Shown one piece after another: positions 30,689-39,598 of a stretch of DNA of 64,000 nucleotides. Location of the stretch: positions 105,040 through 169,039 of the forward strand of contig CAIMKZ010000005.1 in NCBI GenBank assembly GCA_903842065.1, given 5' to 3'. The position numbers were made by a program, and so were the translations under genes. The stretch is from an uncultured Acidobacteriaceae bacterium (GTDB taxonomy: Bacteria; Acidobacteriota; Terriglobia; Terriglobales; Acidobacteriaceae). The notes under the pieces were generated by a model. It did no database searches. It saw only the letters and a program-made list of their open reading frames with translations, and was not told the origin of the DNA. The first letter of the stretch is position 1. Each line of letters starts with the position of its first letter.

Positions 30689-31603
30689 CTACTCAGCCTC
30701 TCTGTCGATAAACCGCTCGGTAATCTGCCCGTACGCATCAATCCGCCGGTCGCGCAGAAACGGCCAGTTGCGCCGCGTCTCCTCAATCAGCCCGGGATCG
30801 ACCTCGGCAATCAATATCTCTTCCTTATCGTGGCTCGCCTTCGCCAAAATCCGCCCAAAGGGATCAGCAATAAAGCTGCCTCCCCAGAACTCGATACCCG
30901 CGCCCGCAGCCCGGTTGCCCCGAATGTCGCCCTGCTCGTGGCCCACGCGGTTCACCGCGCCAACATAAACTCCATTCGCAATCGCGTGGCTGCGCTGAAT
31001 CGTCTGCCAGGCCTCGTACTGCGCCGTGCCGAACTCGTCCTTCTCCGCCGGATGCCACCCAATCGCCGTCGGGTAGAACAACACCTCAGCCCCCTGAAGC
31101 GCCGTCAGCCGCGCGCCCTCCGGATACCACTGGTCCCAGCACACCAGCGTCCCGATACGGCCAAAGCGAGTGCTGACCGCCTTGAAGCCCAGATCGCCCG
31201 GCGTAAAGTAGTACTTCTCAAAGTACAGCGGATCGTCCGGAATGTGCATCTTGCGATAGACGCTGAGGATGCCGCCCTCCGCGCCCAGCGTGACCGCCGT
31301 GTTGTGATACAGCCCCGCCGCGCGCCGCTCGAACAGCGATGCCACAATCACAATCTTCAACTCGCGGGCCAGCGCCCCCAGCGCCTCCGTCGACGGCCCC
31401 GGAATCGCCTCGGCAAGATCGAAAAGCGCCAACTCCTCGCGCTGGCAGAAGTACTGCGTCTGAAACAGCTCGGGCAGGCAGATAACCTGCGCTCCCTGCC
31501 GCGCGGCCGCGCGGACATGGCCGAGCGCCGCGGCAAAATTAGCCTCCGGGTTCGCGCCCATCCGCATCTGCACAAGACCGATAGTGAATTTGCTATTGGA
31601 CAT
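30689..31603 (-). CDS. aguB: N-carbamoylputrescine amidase
   Basis: 304 residues from the ATG at 31603 (MSNSKFTIGLVQM), where the nitrilase fold begins; the upstream extension in frame reads through a hairpin. Nitrilase-superfamily triad: Glu in CLPELFQTQYF, Lys in YRKMHIPDDP, Cys in LVCWDQWYPEGAR. Hydrolyses N-carbamoylputrescine to putrescine, CO2 and ammonia. Co-directional with aguA and the arginine decarboxylase gene. Confidence 0.95.
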   Translation of the reverse strand: MSNSKFTIGLVQMRMGANPEANFAAALGHVRAAARQGAQVICLPELFQTQYFCQREELALFDLAEAIPGPSTEALGALARELKIVIVASLFERRAAGLYHNTAVTLGAEGGILSVYRKMHIPDDPLYFEKYYFTPGDLGFKAVSTRFGRIGTLVCWDQWYPEGARLTALQGAEVLFYPTAIGWHPAEKDEFGTAQYEAWQTIQRSHAIANGVYVGAVNRVGHEQGDIRGNRAAGAGIEFWGGSFIADPFGRILAKASHDKEEILIAEVDPGLIEETRRNWPFLRDRRIDAYGQITERFIDREAE

Positions 31604-31637
31604 GACTTCGTTCGGCTCCCTTTCCGCTCCATGCAGC

Positions 31638-31669
31638 AAGGCCAACCCCGCAGTGGCAAGGTTGGCCTT
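31638..31669. terminator. Hairpin between the arginine decarboxylase and aguB genes
   Basis: AAGGCCAACC (31638-31647) pairs perfectly with GGTTGGCCTT (31660-31669) around a 12-base loop. No T-tract follows on the minus strand, so it may be an attenuator or an mRNA-processing or stability element, not a full stop. Confidence 0.5.
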
Positions 31670-31739
31670 CATTCCTCTGTTGCTTGAACCGTTCTACCCT
31701 AGCCACAACATGGGTCCAAAACTCTGCTGCGCGCAGCGC

Positions 31740-32300
31740 CTACTCTTCGAGGATCAGCACCGCGGCGGCGATGGTCGTGGTCCACTTGCCGCCCTTATCG
31801 CCCACGGCCGACTGCGTATAGTTGCTGGTGCGCACGATCTTGTTTGAGATCCGGTAGATCTCTTTCTTCTCGTCCCAGCTCTTGTCGGGATCAAAGTCCA
31901 CGTCCAGCGTGGTGGCAAGCATCTCGGCGGCCAGTTCTTCGGCGTACTCGCCTGCCTGCTCCTCGGTCTCGCCAAAGCTGTGGTGCTCGCTCAGATAGCC
32001 GTAGGTATTGTGGTCGGCGGGAATAGCCACGCCGATGCTCGATACCACCAGCCGGTGCGGCTCGCGTGTCGAGTTCTCGGCGATCACGGCAAAGACGATC
32101 TCGCCGTGGTCCAGGTACTTGAGGCCTTCTTTGCGAGAGAGAATCTTGCAATTGGGCGGGAAGATCGACGAGACGCGTACCAGATTCTGCGACGCAATGC
32201 CTGCATCGCGCAGCGCCATCTCAAAGCTGGTAAGCCGTTCCTTGTGCTTGCCTACGCCCTTCGTAAAGAAGAGCTTCTTCGGGACCATGCTCTTGCCCAA
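31740..32300 (-). CDS. pdaD: Pyruvoyl-dependent arginine decarboxylase
   Basis: 186 residues, typical for PdaD. Self-cleavage between two serines in [13 protein letters not shown] (Ser44-Ser45) would create the pyruvoyl group. Other family features: [20 protein letters not shown] near the N-terminus, [17 protein letters not shown]. Decarboxylates arginine to agmatine. A perfect AGGAGG lies 11 bases before the TTG at 32300, supporting that start; an in-frame ATG lies 4 codons in. With aguB and aguA it completes arginine to putrescine. Confidence 0.94.
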   Translation of the reverse strand: MGKSMVPKKLFFTKGVGKHKERLTSFEMALRDAGIASQNLVRVSSIFPPNCKILSRKEGLKYLDHGEIVFAVIAENSTREPHRLVVSSIGVAIPADHNTYGYLSEHHSFGETEEQAGEYAEELAAEMLATTLDVDFDPDKSWDEKKEIYRISNKIVRTSNYTQSAVGDKGGKWTTTIAAAVLILEE

Positions 32301-32645
32301 TTTCTATGTACCCTCCTGGGGTATGAAGATTGCGAACTCTGTAAAGGTTCCCGGTTGAGTCTATCGCATTCGGGCAGGCAGGACCACGACTCCGGCAGTA
32401 TATTTTCGGGATTTCTCTGCGCTGTCCAGGATCAGTCCGGGAACCGGGCCGCCCCTGCCGCAAAATCAGTGCCAAAACCGCGTTGCAACTAGTGAATTTG
32501 GGATGGTAGCCTCAAAGAGCGGTCCCCGGAGATCAACTGCCCTGCTATCCCGCTCGAGGTGGCTTCCCACCACCGGTAGTGTGTTCAAATGCGGCAATTC
32601 CGGAGCCGGCAGTCGAGATTAGTTCTGAAGGGGCGCATCACCAAT
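32301..32645. promoter_or_regulatory. Divergent promoter region between pdaD and icd
   Basis: No gene seen. GGTTCCCGG (32346-32354) and CCGGGAACC (32437-32445) form a perfect 9-base inverted repeat 82 bases apart, and GGTGG-CTTC-CCACC (32558-32571) forms a small hairpin about 75 bases upstream of icd. The AGGAGG of pdaD is at its left end. Confidence 0.4.
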
Positions 32646-34046
32646 ATGCAAAGCACTTATAACGGAGTCGAGCTACCCAAAAACGGGCAGCCCATCGAGT
32701 ACCGCGACGGGAAGTACATCGTCCCCGACAACCCCATCATCCCCTACATCGAAGGCGACGGAACCGGCCGCGACATCTGGAAGGCCTCGCAGCGCGTATT
32801 CGACGCGGCCGTCGAAAAAGCCTACGGCGGCAAGCGCGCCATCCGCTGGTTTGAGATCCTGGCCGGCGAAAAGGCCTTCCGCGCCTGCGGCAACTGGCTG
32901 CCCGACGACTCAGTCGCCGCAGCCCGCGACCTGCGCGTCTCCATCAAGGGACCGCTCACCACTCCGGTCGGTGGCGGCATCCGCTCGCTCAACGTGGCCC
33001 TCCGCCAGATCCTCGACCTCTACGCATGCGTCCGCCCCGTCAAGTACTACGCCGGCGTGCCCAGCCCCGTGAAGCAGCCCGAGAAGCTCGACATCATGAT
33101 CTTCCGCGAGAACACGGAAGACGTCTATGCCGGTATCGAGTTCAAAGAGGGCAGCGCGGACGCCAAAAAGCTCATCTCCTTCCTCAACGACGACCTGCTC
33201 GCCCAGACCAAGAAGCGCGTGCGCCTGGATTCCGGCATCGGCATCAAGCCCATCTCCGTAACCGGCACCAAGCGCCTGGTGCGTTATGCCATCAAGCAGG
33301 CGCTCGCCATGGGCCGCAAGACCCTCACCCTCATGCACAAGGGCAACATCATGAAGTTCACTGAGGGCGCGTTCCAGGAGTGGGGTTACGAGGTCGCCAT
33401 CGAAGAGTTCCGCGACCAGATCGTGACCGAACGCGAGAGCTGGATCCTTGGCAACGTCGAGGCGAATCCCAGGATCACCATCGAAGAGAACGCCGCCATC
33501 ATCGAGCCGGGCCTCGAATTTTCAAACAAGGCCTTCCAGGATTCGATCTACGCCGAAGTCAAGGCAACGCTCGACGCCATCGGTAAGACCCATGGCAACG
33601 GCGCGTGGAAGTCGAAGCTCATGATCAACGACCGCATCGCCGACTCCATCTTCCAGCAGATCGTCACCCGGCCTGACTCCTACAGCGTCATCGCCTCGCC
33701 CAACCTCAACGGCGACTACATCTCTGACGCCGCGGCGGCGCAGGTCGGCGGCCTCGGCATCGCGCCCGGCGCAAACATCGGCGACGGATTCGCGGTCTTT
33801 GAGGCCACACACGGCACCGCGCCCAAGTACGCTGACAAGGACATGATCAATCCCGGCTCGGTCATTCTCTCCGGCGTCATGATGCTCGACTTCATGGGCT
33901 GGAAAGAAGCCGCCAAGCTTATCGAGACCGCGATGGAAAAGACCATCGTGCAAAAGTTCGTGACTTACGACTTTGAGCGCCTCACCGCAGGCGCCACCAA
34001 GGTGGGCACGAGCGAGTTTGCTACACGGATGATTGGGAACATGTAG
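32646..34046 (+). CDS. icd: NADP-dependent isocitrate dehydrogenase
   Basis: 466 residues from the ATG at 32646 ([11 protein letters not shown]). Oxidises isocitrate to 2-oxoglutarate in the TCA cycle. Visible: [14 protein letters not shown], substrate loop [20 protein letters not shown] (Ser and Arg contacts), [14 protein letters not shown], the metal-binding [12 protein letters not shown] and the NADP-site [16 protein letters not shown]. Close in length and motifs to the dimeric E. coli type, with several extra residues. Followed by a possible short ORF and mdh. Confidence 0.97.
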   Translation: MQSTYNGVELPKNGQPIEYRDGKYIVPDNPIIPYIEGDGTGRDIWKASQRVFDAAVEKAYGGKRAIRWFEILAGEKAFRACGNWLPDDSVAAARDLRVSIKGPLTTPVGGGIRSLNVALRQILDLYACVRPVKYYAGVPSPVKQPEKLDIMIFRENTEDVYAGIEFKEGSADAKKLISFLNDDLLAQTKKRVRLDSGIGIKPISVTGTKRLVRYAIKQALAMGRKTLTLMHKGNIMKFTEGAFQEWGYEVAIEEFRDQIVTERESWILGNVEANPRITIEENAAIIEPGLEFSNKAFQDSIYAEVKATLDAIGKTHGNGAWKSKLMINDRIADSIFQQIVTRPDSYSVIASPNLNGDYISDAAAAQVGGLGIAPGANIGDGFAVFEATHGTAPKYADKDMINPGSVILSGVMMLDFMGWKEAAKLIETAMEKTIVQKFVTYDFERLTAGATKVGTSEFATRMIGNM

Positions 34047-34058
34047 CGGAGGCGAGCG

Positions 34059-34160
34059 ATGCTGGAGGCGTTAGTAGAGATGGTTGGCGCCGTTCTCGAA
34101 ATGCTTGTAGCAATGGCGAAGGTCATCGCAACCCCAATATCACGCGCGAAGCGCGGCTAA
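34059..34160 (+). CDS. Candidate 33-residue amphipathic peptide between icd and mdh
   Basis: MLEALVEMVGAVLEMLVAMA followed by KVIATPISRAKRG. A strong GGAGG lies 6 bases before the ATG, and the ORF begins 12 bases after the icd stop. The sequence alternates hydrophobic residues with three Glu, then ends basic, as in a membrane-associated helix. The basic tail is encoded by a small hairpin (CGCGC-GAA-GCGCG, 34143-34155). It may be a real small protein or chance; only comparison would tell. Confidence 0.4.
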   Translation: MLEALVEMVGAVLEMLVAMAKVIATPISRAKRG

Positions 34161-34180
34161 CGCTGCCCGCTCCGCTTTAA

Positions 34181-35143
<963 letters not shown>

Positions 35144-35177
35144 ATCAACCCGCATCAAACACGGTAAGCTCGTTTTG

Positions 35178-35215
35178 AAGGCCCCGGATTCCCCAAGGAA
35201 TCCGGGGCCTTCTGT
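35178..35215 (+). terminator. Intrinsic terminator of mdh
   Basis: A perfect 15-base-pair stem (35178-35192 with 35197-35211, core GGCCCCGGATTCC), CCAA loop, then TCTGTTTT. It lies 35 bases after the mdh stop. Confidence 0.92.
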
Positions 35216-35238
35216 TTTCATCTCAACCAACCACAAAA

Positions 35239-35280
35239 GCAGGCTGCCCCAGGTGCCTAGCACTTGGGCACCTGGGAAAC
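35239..35280 (+). repeat. Family A hairpin, left flank of the RAYT gene
   Basis: GGCTGCCCC head, CCCAGGTGCC (35248-35257), loop TAGCACTTG, GGCACCTGGG (35267-35276). The preceding ACCACAA-AGC sequence is also shared with the right flank. Confidence 0.9.
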
Positions 35281-35331
35281 CTCAGCACCAAACCACCCAC
35301 AACCCGGGCCAAACCGTTGTATCCTCCTCCC

Positions 35332-35859
35332 ATGCCCAGTGGACTAATCCGTCGTCTTCACACCGGAAACTTCCACTTCATCACCTTCAGTTGTTTTCAT
35401 CGGCAACCGTATCTAGGCACCCTCACCGCGCGCGACCTCTTCGAAGACGCTCTGGAGCGCACACGGCAACGCTACCGGTTCGTCATCGCAGGCTACGTAG
35501 TCATGCCAGAGCATGTGCACCTACTCATCGGAGAGCCCGCGAAGAGCGACACCGCCGGAGTGATCCACGCTCTCAAGCTCTCCGTCTCCAAGCGCAGATC
35601 CGAACGGCCCTTCTGGCTGACACGCTATTACGACTTCATCGTAAACACCGACGAGAAGCGCATAGAGAAGCTCCGCTACATGCACCGCAATCCGGTTGTG
35701 AGAGGACTGGTCGAGAAGCCCGAAGACTGGCAATGGTCGAGTTTCCGCCACTACGCAACAGGGCTGGAGGGAACGGTAGAGATAGAATCCCAATGGACCG
35801 CATTCCGTCGCGGAGGACAGTTACCGGATCATCTGCGATACCGGGAGAAAGCGGGTTGA
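35332..35859 (+). CDS. REP-associated tyrosine transposase (RAYT, Y1/IS200-like)
   Basis: 175 residues. Start at the ATG (MPSGLIRRLHTGNFHFITFS) with CCTCC-rich sequence before it. HUH nuclease motif EHVHLLIGEP (His61, His63) and the catalytic Tyr in KLRYMHRNPVVRG (about Tyr116). The RAYT hallmark EDWQWSSFRHY follows. Enzymes of this family nick and join single-stranded DNA at REP hairpins. Two hairpins of the same subtype bracket the gene in inverted orientation, at 35239-35280 and 35866-35906. This argues that it is the enzyme that recognises the family A repeats. Confidence 0.93.
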   Translation: MPSGLIRRLHTGNFHFITFSCFHRQPYLGTLTARDLFEDALERTRQRYRFVIAGYVVMPEHVHLLIGEPAKSDTAGVIHALKLSVSKRRSERPFWLTRYYDFIVNTDEKRIEKLRYMHRNPVVRGLVEKPEDWQWSSFRHYATGLEGTVEIESQWTAFRRGGQLPDHLRYREKAG

Positions 35860-35865
35860 GAGAAG

Positions 35866-35906
35866 TGGTCTCCCAGGTGCCCAAATGCGAGGCACCTGGG
35901 GCAGCC
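35866..35906 (-). repeat. Family A hairpin, right flank of the RAYT gene, inverted
   Basis: Read on the minus strand: GGCTGCCCC head, CCCAGGTGCC, loop TCGCATTTG, GGCACCTGGG (35872-35900). Same stem as the left flank, opposite orientation. Confidence 0.9.
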
Positions 35907-35987
35907 AGCTATTGTGGTTAGGATAGAGTCATTTGCATCCGGACCACCGGCCGTAATGAATGACTCAACAACAAAGGGGAGATCGTC

Positions 35988-36404
35988 GTGAAGCCTCTTT
36001 TCGAGACCGCAATCTATGTAAATCGAGCTACAGAGAGCCTTAGCAAAGCTATTAAAGGGAAGGAGATATCCGACCCGCTTATCGAATTCCGTTCTTGGAC
36101 GAGCGGAGAGAAGCTCTTTGTCAAGGCGCAAGAGAGCGGCTGTGACTTGCCGCTCATTTTCGCGCAGTATCCGAAACTGGAGTACTGGGCTATTGCGGAG
36201 GAGATCGTTGTTCTGGAAGAGGACGACAAGAGCGTGACGCGCTATCGCTTCTCCAATCTTCAACGAATCCCCGGTCGCACGCGACAGAGAAATGATTTGA
36301 CCGTCATCAGTACCGGCAAACCTCTTCCCAATGACTTCATTCGTTCATACTCGCTCGTCAAGACTCCAGACTTCCTACTTGCATCCAGGAAGAAGCGTCA
36401 TTGA
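35988..36404 (+). CDS. Hypothetical protein next to the RAYT element
   Basis: 138 residues from GTG, with GGGGAG 6 bases upstream. No signal peptide or membrane helix. The middle (LEYWAIAEEIVVLEEDDKSV then TRYRFSNLQRIPG) and the end (PNDFIRSYSLVKTPDFLL) look like a compact alpha/beta domain, a little like PUA/EVE folds, but I cannot assign a family. Lower GC than its neighbours and the position between two family A hairpins suggest an acquired gene. Confidence 0.6.
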   Translation: MKPLFETAIYVNRATESLSKAIKGKEISDPLIEFRSWTSGEKLFVKAQESGCDLPLIFAQYPKLEYWAIAEEIVVLEEDDKSVTRYRFSNLQRIPGRTRQRNDLTVISTGKPLPNDFIRSYSLVKTPDFLLASRKKRH

Positions 36405-36454
36405 GGTTTCTGCTTGGAGGCTGGCCTAGATTCCAGGGAAGCCAATCCAACCAA

Positions 36455-36501
36455 CAAACTGGCTGCCCCAGGTGCCTCGCCTTTGGGCACCTGGGAAACC
36501 A
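36455..36501 (+). repeat. Family A hairpin (AGGTGCC stem)
   Basis: GGCTGCCCC head, CCCAGGTGCC (36467-36476), loop TCGCCTTTG, GGCACCTGGG (36486-36495). Third copy of the RAYT-linked subtype within 1.3 kb. Confidence 0.88.
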
Positions 36502-36662
36502 CTACACTCAACCGGCCACTCTCAAAGAGTCGCGACTGATGCAGTTCCGCCGTGGCGCGGCCGAGGCACCCGGCAATCCTCGGACCTCAATCCACCATTT
36601 CCTTGTATCGCAGATAGTCCGGTAACTCTCAGAAACGCTTGCGTGCGCCACGCGCCCGGCTT

Positions 36663-36966
36663 TCAGGACGTGAGCCGCTTTCTGGATCTCGGCGGTGGCA
36701 GGTAGTTTTCTCCACTCACGACCTTTCGCCCGGTCTTGCTTTCAAGTTCTAGCTGTGCGCGTTTTGATATGTTGCCGCCTGTCTTGGCGGCCTTCTTGTT
36801 GGCGGGCAGACCCACCGCCCGTGTCGTCTCCGCGATCTCCCCGGGTGGAAAGCTCGGCCAGGGCAGTAAAGATCAGTTCAGCCTCGCTCAAGTGGTCGCG
36901 ACATCGGTCAATCGCTGTTTCCCGTCTTCGGCTGTCCGTTTTCAGTTGGTGACAATTTGTCACCAG
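36663..36966 (-). pseudogene. Frameshifted remnant of a BRO-family (phage antirepressor-like) gene
   Basis: Read on the minus strand, VTNCHQLK (about 36940-36966) is fused to CRDHLSEAELIFTALAELST (about 36846-36906). Then one extra G in a GGGG run (36839-36842) shifts the frame to EIAETTRAVGLPANKKAAKT, GGNISKRAQLELESKTGRKV and VSGENYLPPP, ending at a stop at 36663. These motifs match the N-terminal strand and C-terminal part of BRO-N/DNA-damage-inducible-D-like proteins from memory. Most of the middle is missing. It is a decayed gene, perhaps from a prophage. Confidence 0.5.
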
Positions 36967-37463
36967 TGGACTTCCCTGGAACCCGGCTGCACCAGTCCGC
37001 CGCGCCTGCCCGCCGTGGCGGGGCGGAGGGACCGGGGAGGTCGAGGAGCCCCGGTCTGCCCCATCCCTTACAATCCCCCTCCGCCCGCGTCCCGGAGGGC
37101 AGCGGCGAACTGAACCCTGACCCCTAAAATATTCCGCCCCAGAATTGCCGATTAATTCCGCAATCCATGCACAATTGGAATCAGATGGTGAACATGGAGC
37201 TTCACGCTGCCCCTGACAGGCGTCCGGGCAGCACGAAACAGGACATCCAAACCCCTCAAATCTCCCGTAAGTTATTGATTCTGGCATACCTGACAGTAAA
37301 GTATTGATTCGAGCATACTTAGCATCCCGCCCCCAGGCTAACCCCTTTATCATCTAGTATTTGCTGTAAAAGATGGGGGGGGAGGGTCATCAGGGGGGAG
37401 GGCACAACCTCAACCCGCCACGTCAGAAGCTAGTAGCTAGAGGCTAGAAGCTAGCAGCTGGCA
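36967..37463. other. Gene-free stretch between the BRO remnant and phoU
   Basis: Contains a degenerate family A hairpin (about 36985-37050, inner CCGCCGTGGCGG), a direct repeat (TTATTGATTC and GTATTGATTC with GCATAC, 37271-37320), G-rich runs at 37374-37392 and an AGCTAG-type repeat near the end. No coding sequence is supported. Confidence 0.55.
37270..37320. repeat. Direct repeat TATTGATTC..GCATAC
   Basis: GTTATTGATTCTGGCATACC is followed 30 bases later by GTATTGATTCGAGCATACTT. Downstream is a G-rich tract (G8AGGG, then G6AGGG). It looks like another dispersed intergenic repeat. Confidence 0.5.
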
Positions 37464-37480
37464 CTAGCAGCTAAAAGCTG
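37424..37480. repeat. AGCTAG-type repeat containing the phoU stop codon
   Basis: AGAAGCTAGTAGCTAGAGGC and further AGCTAGCAGCT units. The TAG stop of phoU (37464-37466) lies inside it, and the last residues of PhoU (FSC) are encoded by it. Confidence 0.7.
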
Positions 37481-38150
37481 CTTCCGCCGCCATCGTCGTC
37501 TCGTGCCGCACATCGGCGCCCTTCTTCCAGAAGATCACGTCGATCGCGATGTTCGAGGCGTGGTCCCCGATCCGCTCCAGATGCTTGGCGATGAGGATCG
37601 CGTTCAACGCCTGCCGCGTGTACTCGGGCTTCTGCTGGATGAGCTGTTGCAGGTCCGCATAGGCATTGTGGTTCATGCGGTCGATGGCGTCGTCCATCCC
37701 GCGAATGGTGTCGGCCAGCGCGGCGTCGCCCTCAATCAGCGCCTGCACCGCCGAGCGGATCATATGGCCGGCATACTCGCCCATAGCGGCAAAATCCACC
37801 GGCAGCTCCACAGGCTCGAGCTTCAGAATCTCCTTGGTGCGCCGGCCGATGCCGCGTGCCTGGTCGCCGATGCGCTCCAGGTCGCCTGTGATCTTGATCG
37901 TCGCCAGAAGGAAGCGCAGGTCAATGGCCATGGGCTGCTCTTTGGCCAGCAGTTCGCAGGCCATGGCATCCACTTCGTTCTGCGCCGTGTCGATGGCCCG
38001 CTCGTTCTGCTTGACGAACTTGCAAAGCGCCCTGTCGCGGTTCAGATAGGCTTCCATCGAGGAGTCCACCGCCAACTGCGTAAGTGCGGCCATGGCAAGG
38101 AGCTTGTCCTTAACCTCGGCCAACTGCTGATGAAAGTGAATGCGCGGCAA
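37464..38150 (-). CDS. phoU: Phosphate-signalling protein PhoU
   Basis: 228 residues, two PhoU three-helix repeats. Typical motifs: MAIDLRFLLATIKITGDLERIGDQA and the second-repeat counterpart AILIAKHLERIGDHASNIA, with metal-binding Glu/Asp residues. PhoU links the Pst transporter to PhoR and restrains phosphate uptake. The start is TTG with AGGAG 6 bases upstream. No pst or phoBR genes are nearby, so the gene is separated from its usual operon within this window. Confidence 0.95.
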   Translation of the reverse strand: MPRIHFHQQLAEVKDKLLAMAALTQLAVDSSMEAYLNRDRALCKFVKQNERAIDTAQNEVDAMACELLAKEQPMAIDLRFLLATIKITGDLERIGDQARGIGRRTKEILKLEPVELPVDFAAMGEYAGHMIRSAVQALIEGDAALADTIRGMDDAIDRMNHNAYADLQQLIQQKPEYTRQALNAILIAKHLERIGDHASNIAIDVIFWKKGADVRHETTMAAEAAFSC

Positions 38151-38239
38151 TCTGAACTCCTGCTTCTATTTTCCCATCTGCCATGCCAAGGCGAATAGGA
38201 TTCCTCCGCCATGCACCAGAACCGTCACGGCGGGTTCAT

Positions 38240-39556
38240 CTAGGTATGGGCAGTGCGCTCGATACGCCCGAGCAGGAAGACGTAGGCCACGATGCCGATG
38301 ACCAGGTAAATGGCGGCAGCCAGAAATGCCCAGCTATAAGAGTGACGGAACTGGACCACGTAGCCGGTAACGATCGGAGCGGCGATAGCCGAGACCTGCC
38401 CGAAGAAGTTGATGATGCCGCCTACCTTGCCAACGTTCTCGGGCGAAGCAATCAGCGAGGGCAGCGACCACGCAATGGGTGCCGATGCGGCCAGCCCGCC
38501 GAGCGAGACGCTGATCCAGAACAGTGCCAGAGCCGGAGTGGATGCGTAGGCCGCGCCGTAGATGCCAAGGCCGAAGCCGATTCCGCCGACAAGAATCACG
38601 CGGCGGACTGCGCTCGCGCCAAAGCCGCGGCGGATCAGGTAATCGGCCAGCAGGCCGCCGATGAAGAAGTCTGTCACCGTGCCGATCGACCAGGGAACGG
38701 CCGTGTAGACGAACGAGTGCATCAGATCGATGTGCAGCGCCGTGGCCAGATACGTCGGCAGCCAGGTCAGCAGCAGGTAGAAGACGTAGTTGTAAGCGCC
38801 AAAGCCGATGGCCAGCCCAAGAACCTTGGGCTGCGCAATCAGATGCAGGAGCGAGTAGCCATGCGCGGGCTTAGCTTCTGATTTGTCGTGCGACTCGCCT
38901 GAGGCCTCAATGTAGACGCGCTCGGCTTCGCTCAGGCCCGGGTCTTCCGCGGGCTCGCGATAGACGCGCCAGAATGCGAAGAAGTAGGCGAGGCTGATGA
39001 TGCCGGTCAGCGCAAAGCTCCAGCGCCATCCGAACCAGAGCAGCACCATGCCCAGCAGCGGCACGCCGATGACAGAAGAAAACTTGGCCGCGGCGTCGTT
39101 GCAAGCAGTGGCAAAGCCGCGCTCATGCGGCGGAAACCAGCGGCCAATGGCCTTGGCGTTGCTGGGGAACGTCGGCGCTTCTCCGACTCCGAGCAGGAAG
39201 CGCGCGCCAAACAACCCGCCAAGCGTGGGCGTTGATGCGGCGGCAAATGAAGCCATGCTCCACAGGAATGCGCCAATGCGCCCGATGCGCCGAACGCCGA
39301 AACGGTCGAGCAGAACGCCGATCGGCAGTTGCAGCGCCGCATACGTCAGGCTGTAGGCGCTCAACAGATAGCCGTAGACGACATTGGTGATACCGAACGA
39401 TGCAACCAGCGCGTCATGCGACACGGAGAGGTTGACCCGGTCCAGAAAGTTCACCAGCACGCCTGCGCCGAGCAGCCATGCAATCCGCCAGCGACGCCGG
39501 GGCAAGTTGTGTGGATGGCTCAACAGCGGCTGGTTCAGTTTCGATTCTCCCATCAT
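38240..39556 (-). CDS. MFS transporter, anion:cation symporter (hexuronate/galactonate) type
   Basis: 438 residues from the ATG pair at 39556/39553 (MMGESKLNQ); the open frame extends far upstream but overlaps the divergent amidase. The first helix WLLGAGVLVNFLDRVNLSVS and GYLLSAYSLTYAALQLPIGV, LLDRFGVRRIG and GEAPTFPSNAKAIGRWFPP are typical of the ACS family (ExuT, GudP, phthalate transporters). Takes up a sugar acid or similar anion. Only 42 bases separate it from the divergent amidase gene. Confidence 0.88.
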   Translation of the reverse strand: MMGESKLNQPLLSHPHNLPRRRWRIAWLLGAGVLVNFLDRVNLSVSHDALVASFGITNVVYGYLLSAYSLTYAALQLPIGVLLDRFGVRRIGRIGAFLWSMASFAAASTPTLGGLFGARFLLGVGEAPTFPSNAKAIGRWFPPHERGFATACNDAAAKFSSVIGVPLLGMVLLWFGWRWSFALTGIISLAYFFAFWRVYREPAEDPGLSEAERVYIEASGESHDKSEAKPAHGYSLLHLIAQPKVLGLAIGFGAYNYVFYLLLTWLPTYLATALHIDLMHSFVYTAVPWSIGTVTDFFIGGLLADYLIRRGFGASAVRRVILVGGIGFGLGIYGAAYASTPALALFWISVSLGGLAASAPIAWSLPSLIASPENVGKVGGIINFFGQVSAIAAPIVTGYVVQFRHSYSWAFLAAAIYLVIGIVAYVFLLGRIERTAHT

Positions 39557-39598
39557 GCCGATTCTACAGGAAGGCTGCACAACGTGACTCAAGCCGCG

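Noticed and set aside
36948..36964. Perfect palindrome GGTGACA-ATT-TGTCACC
   Set aside because: Lies within the VTNC codons of the BRO remnant, so it is more likely a coding coincidence than an operator.
36742..37353. 203-codon frame near the RAYT locus
   Set aside because: Only its middle (LSEAELIFTALAEL) resembles a protein; it loses homology at the frameshift and its N-terminal part crosses a repeat. Kept as a pseudogene instead.
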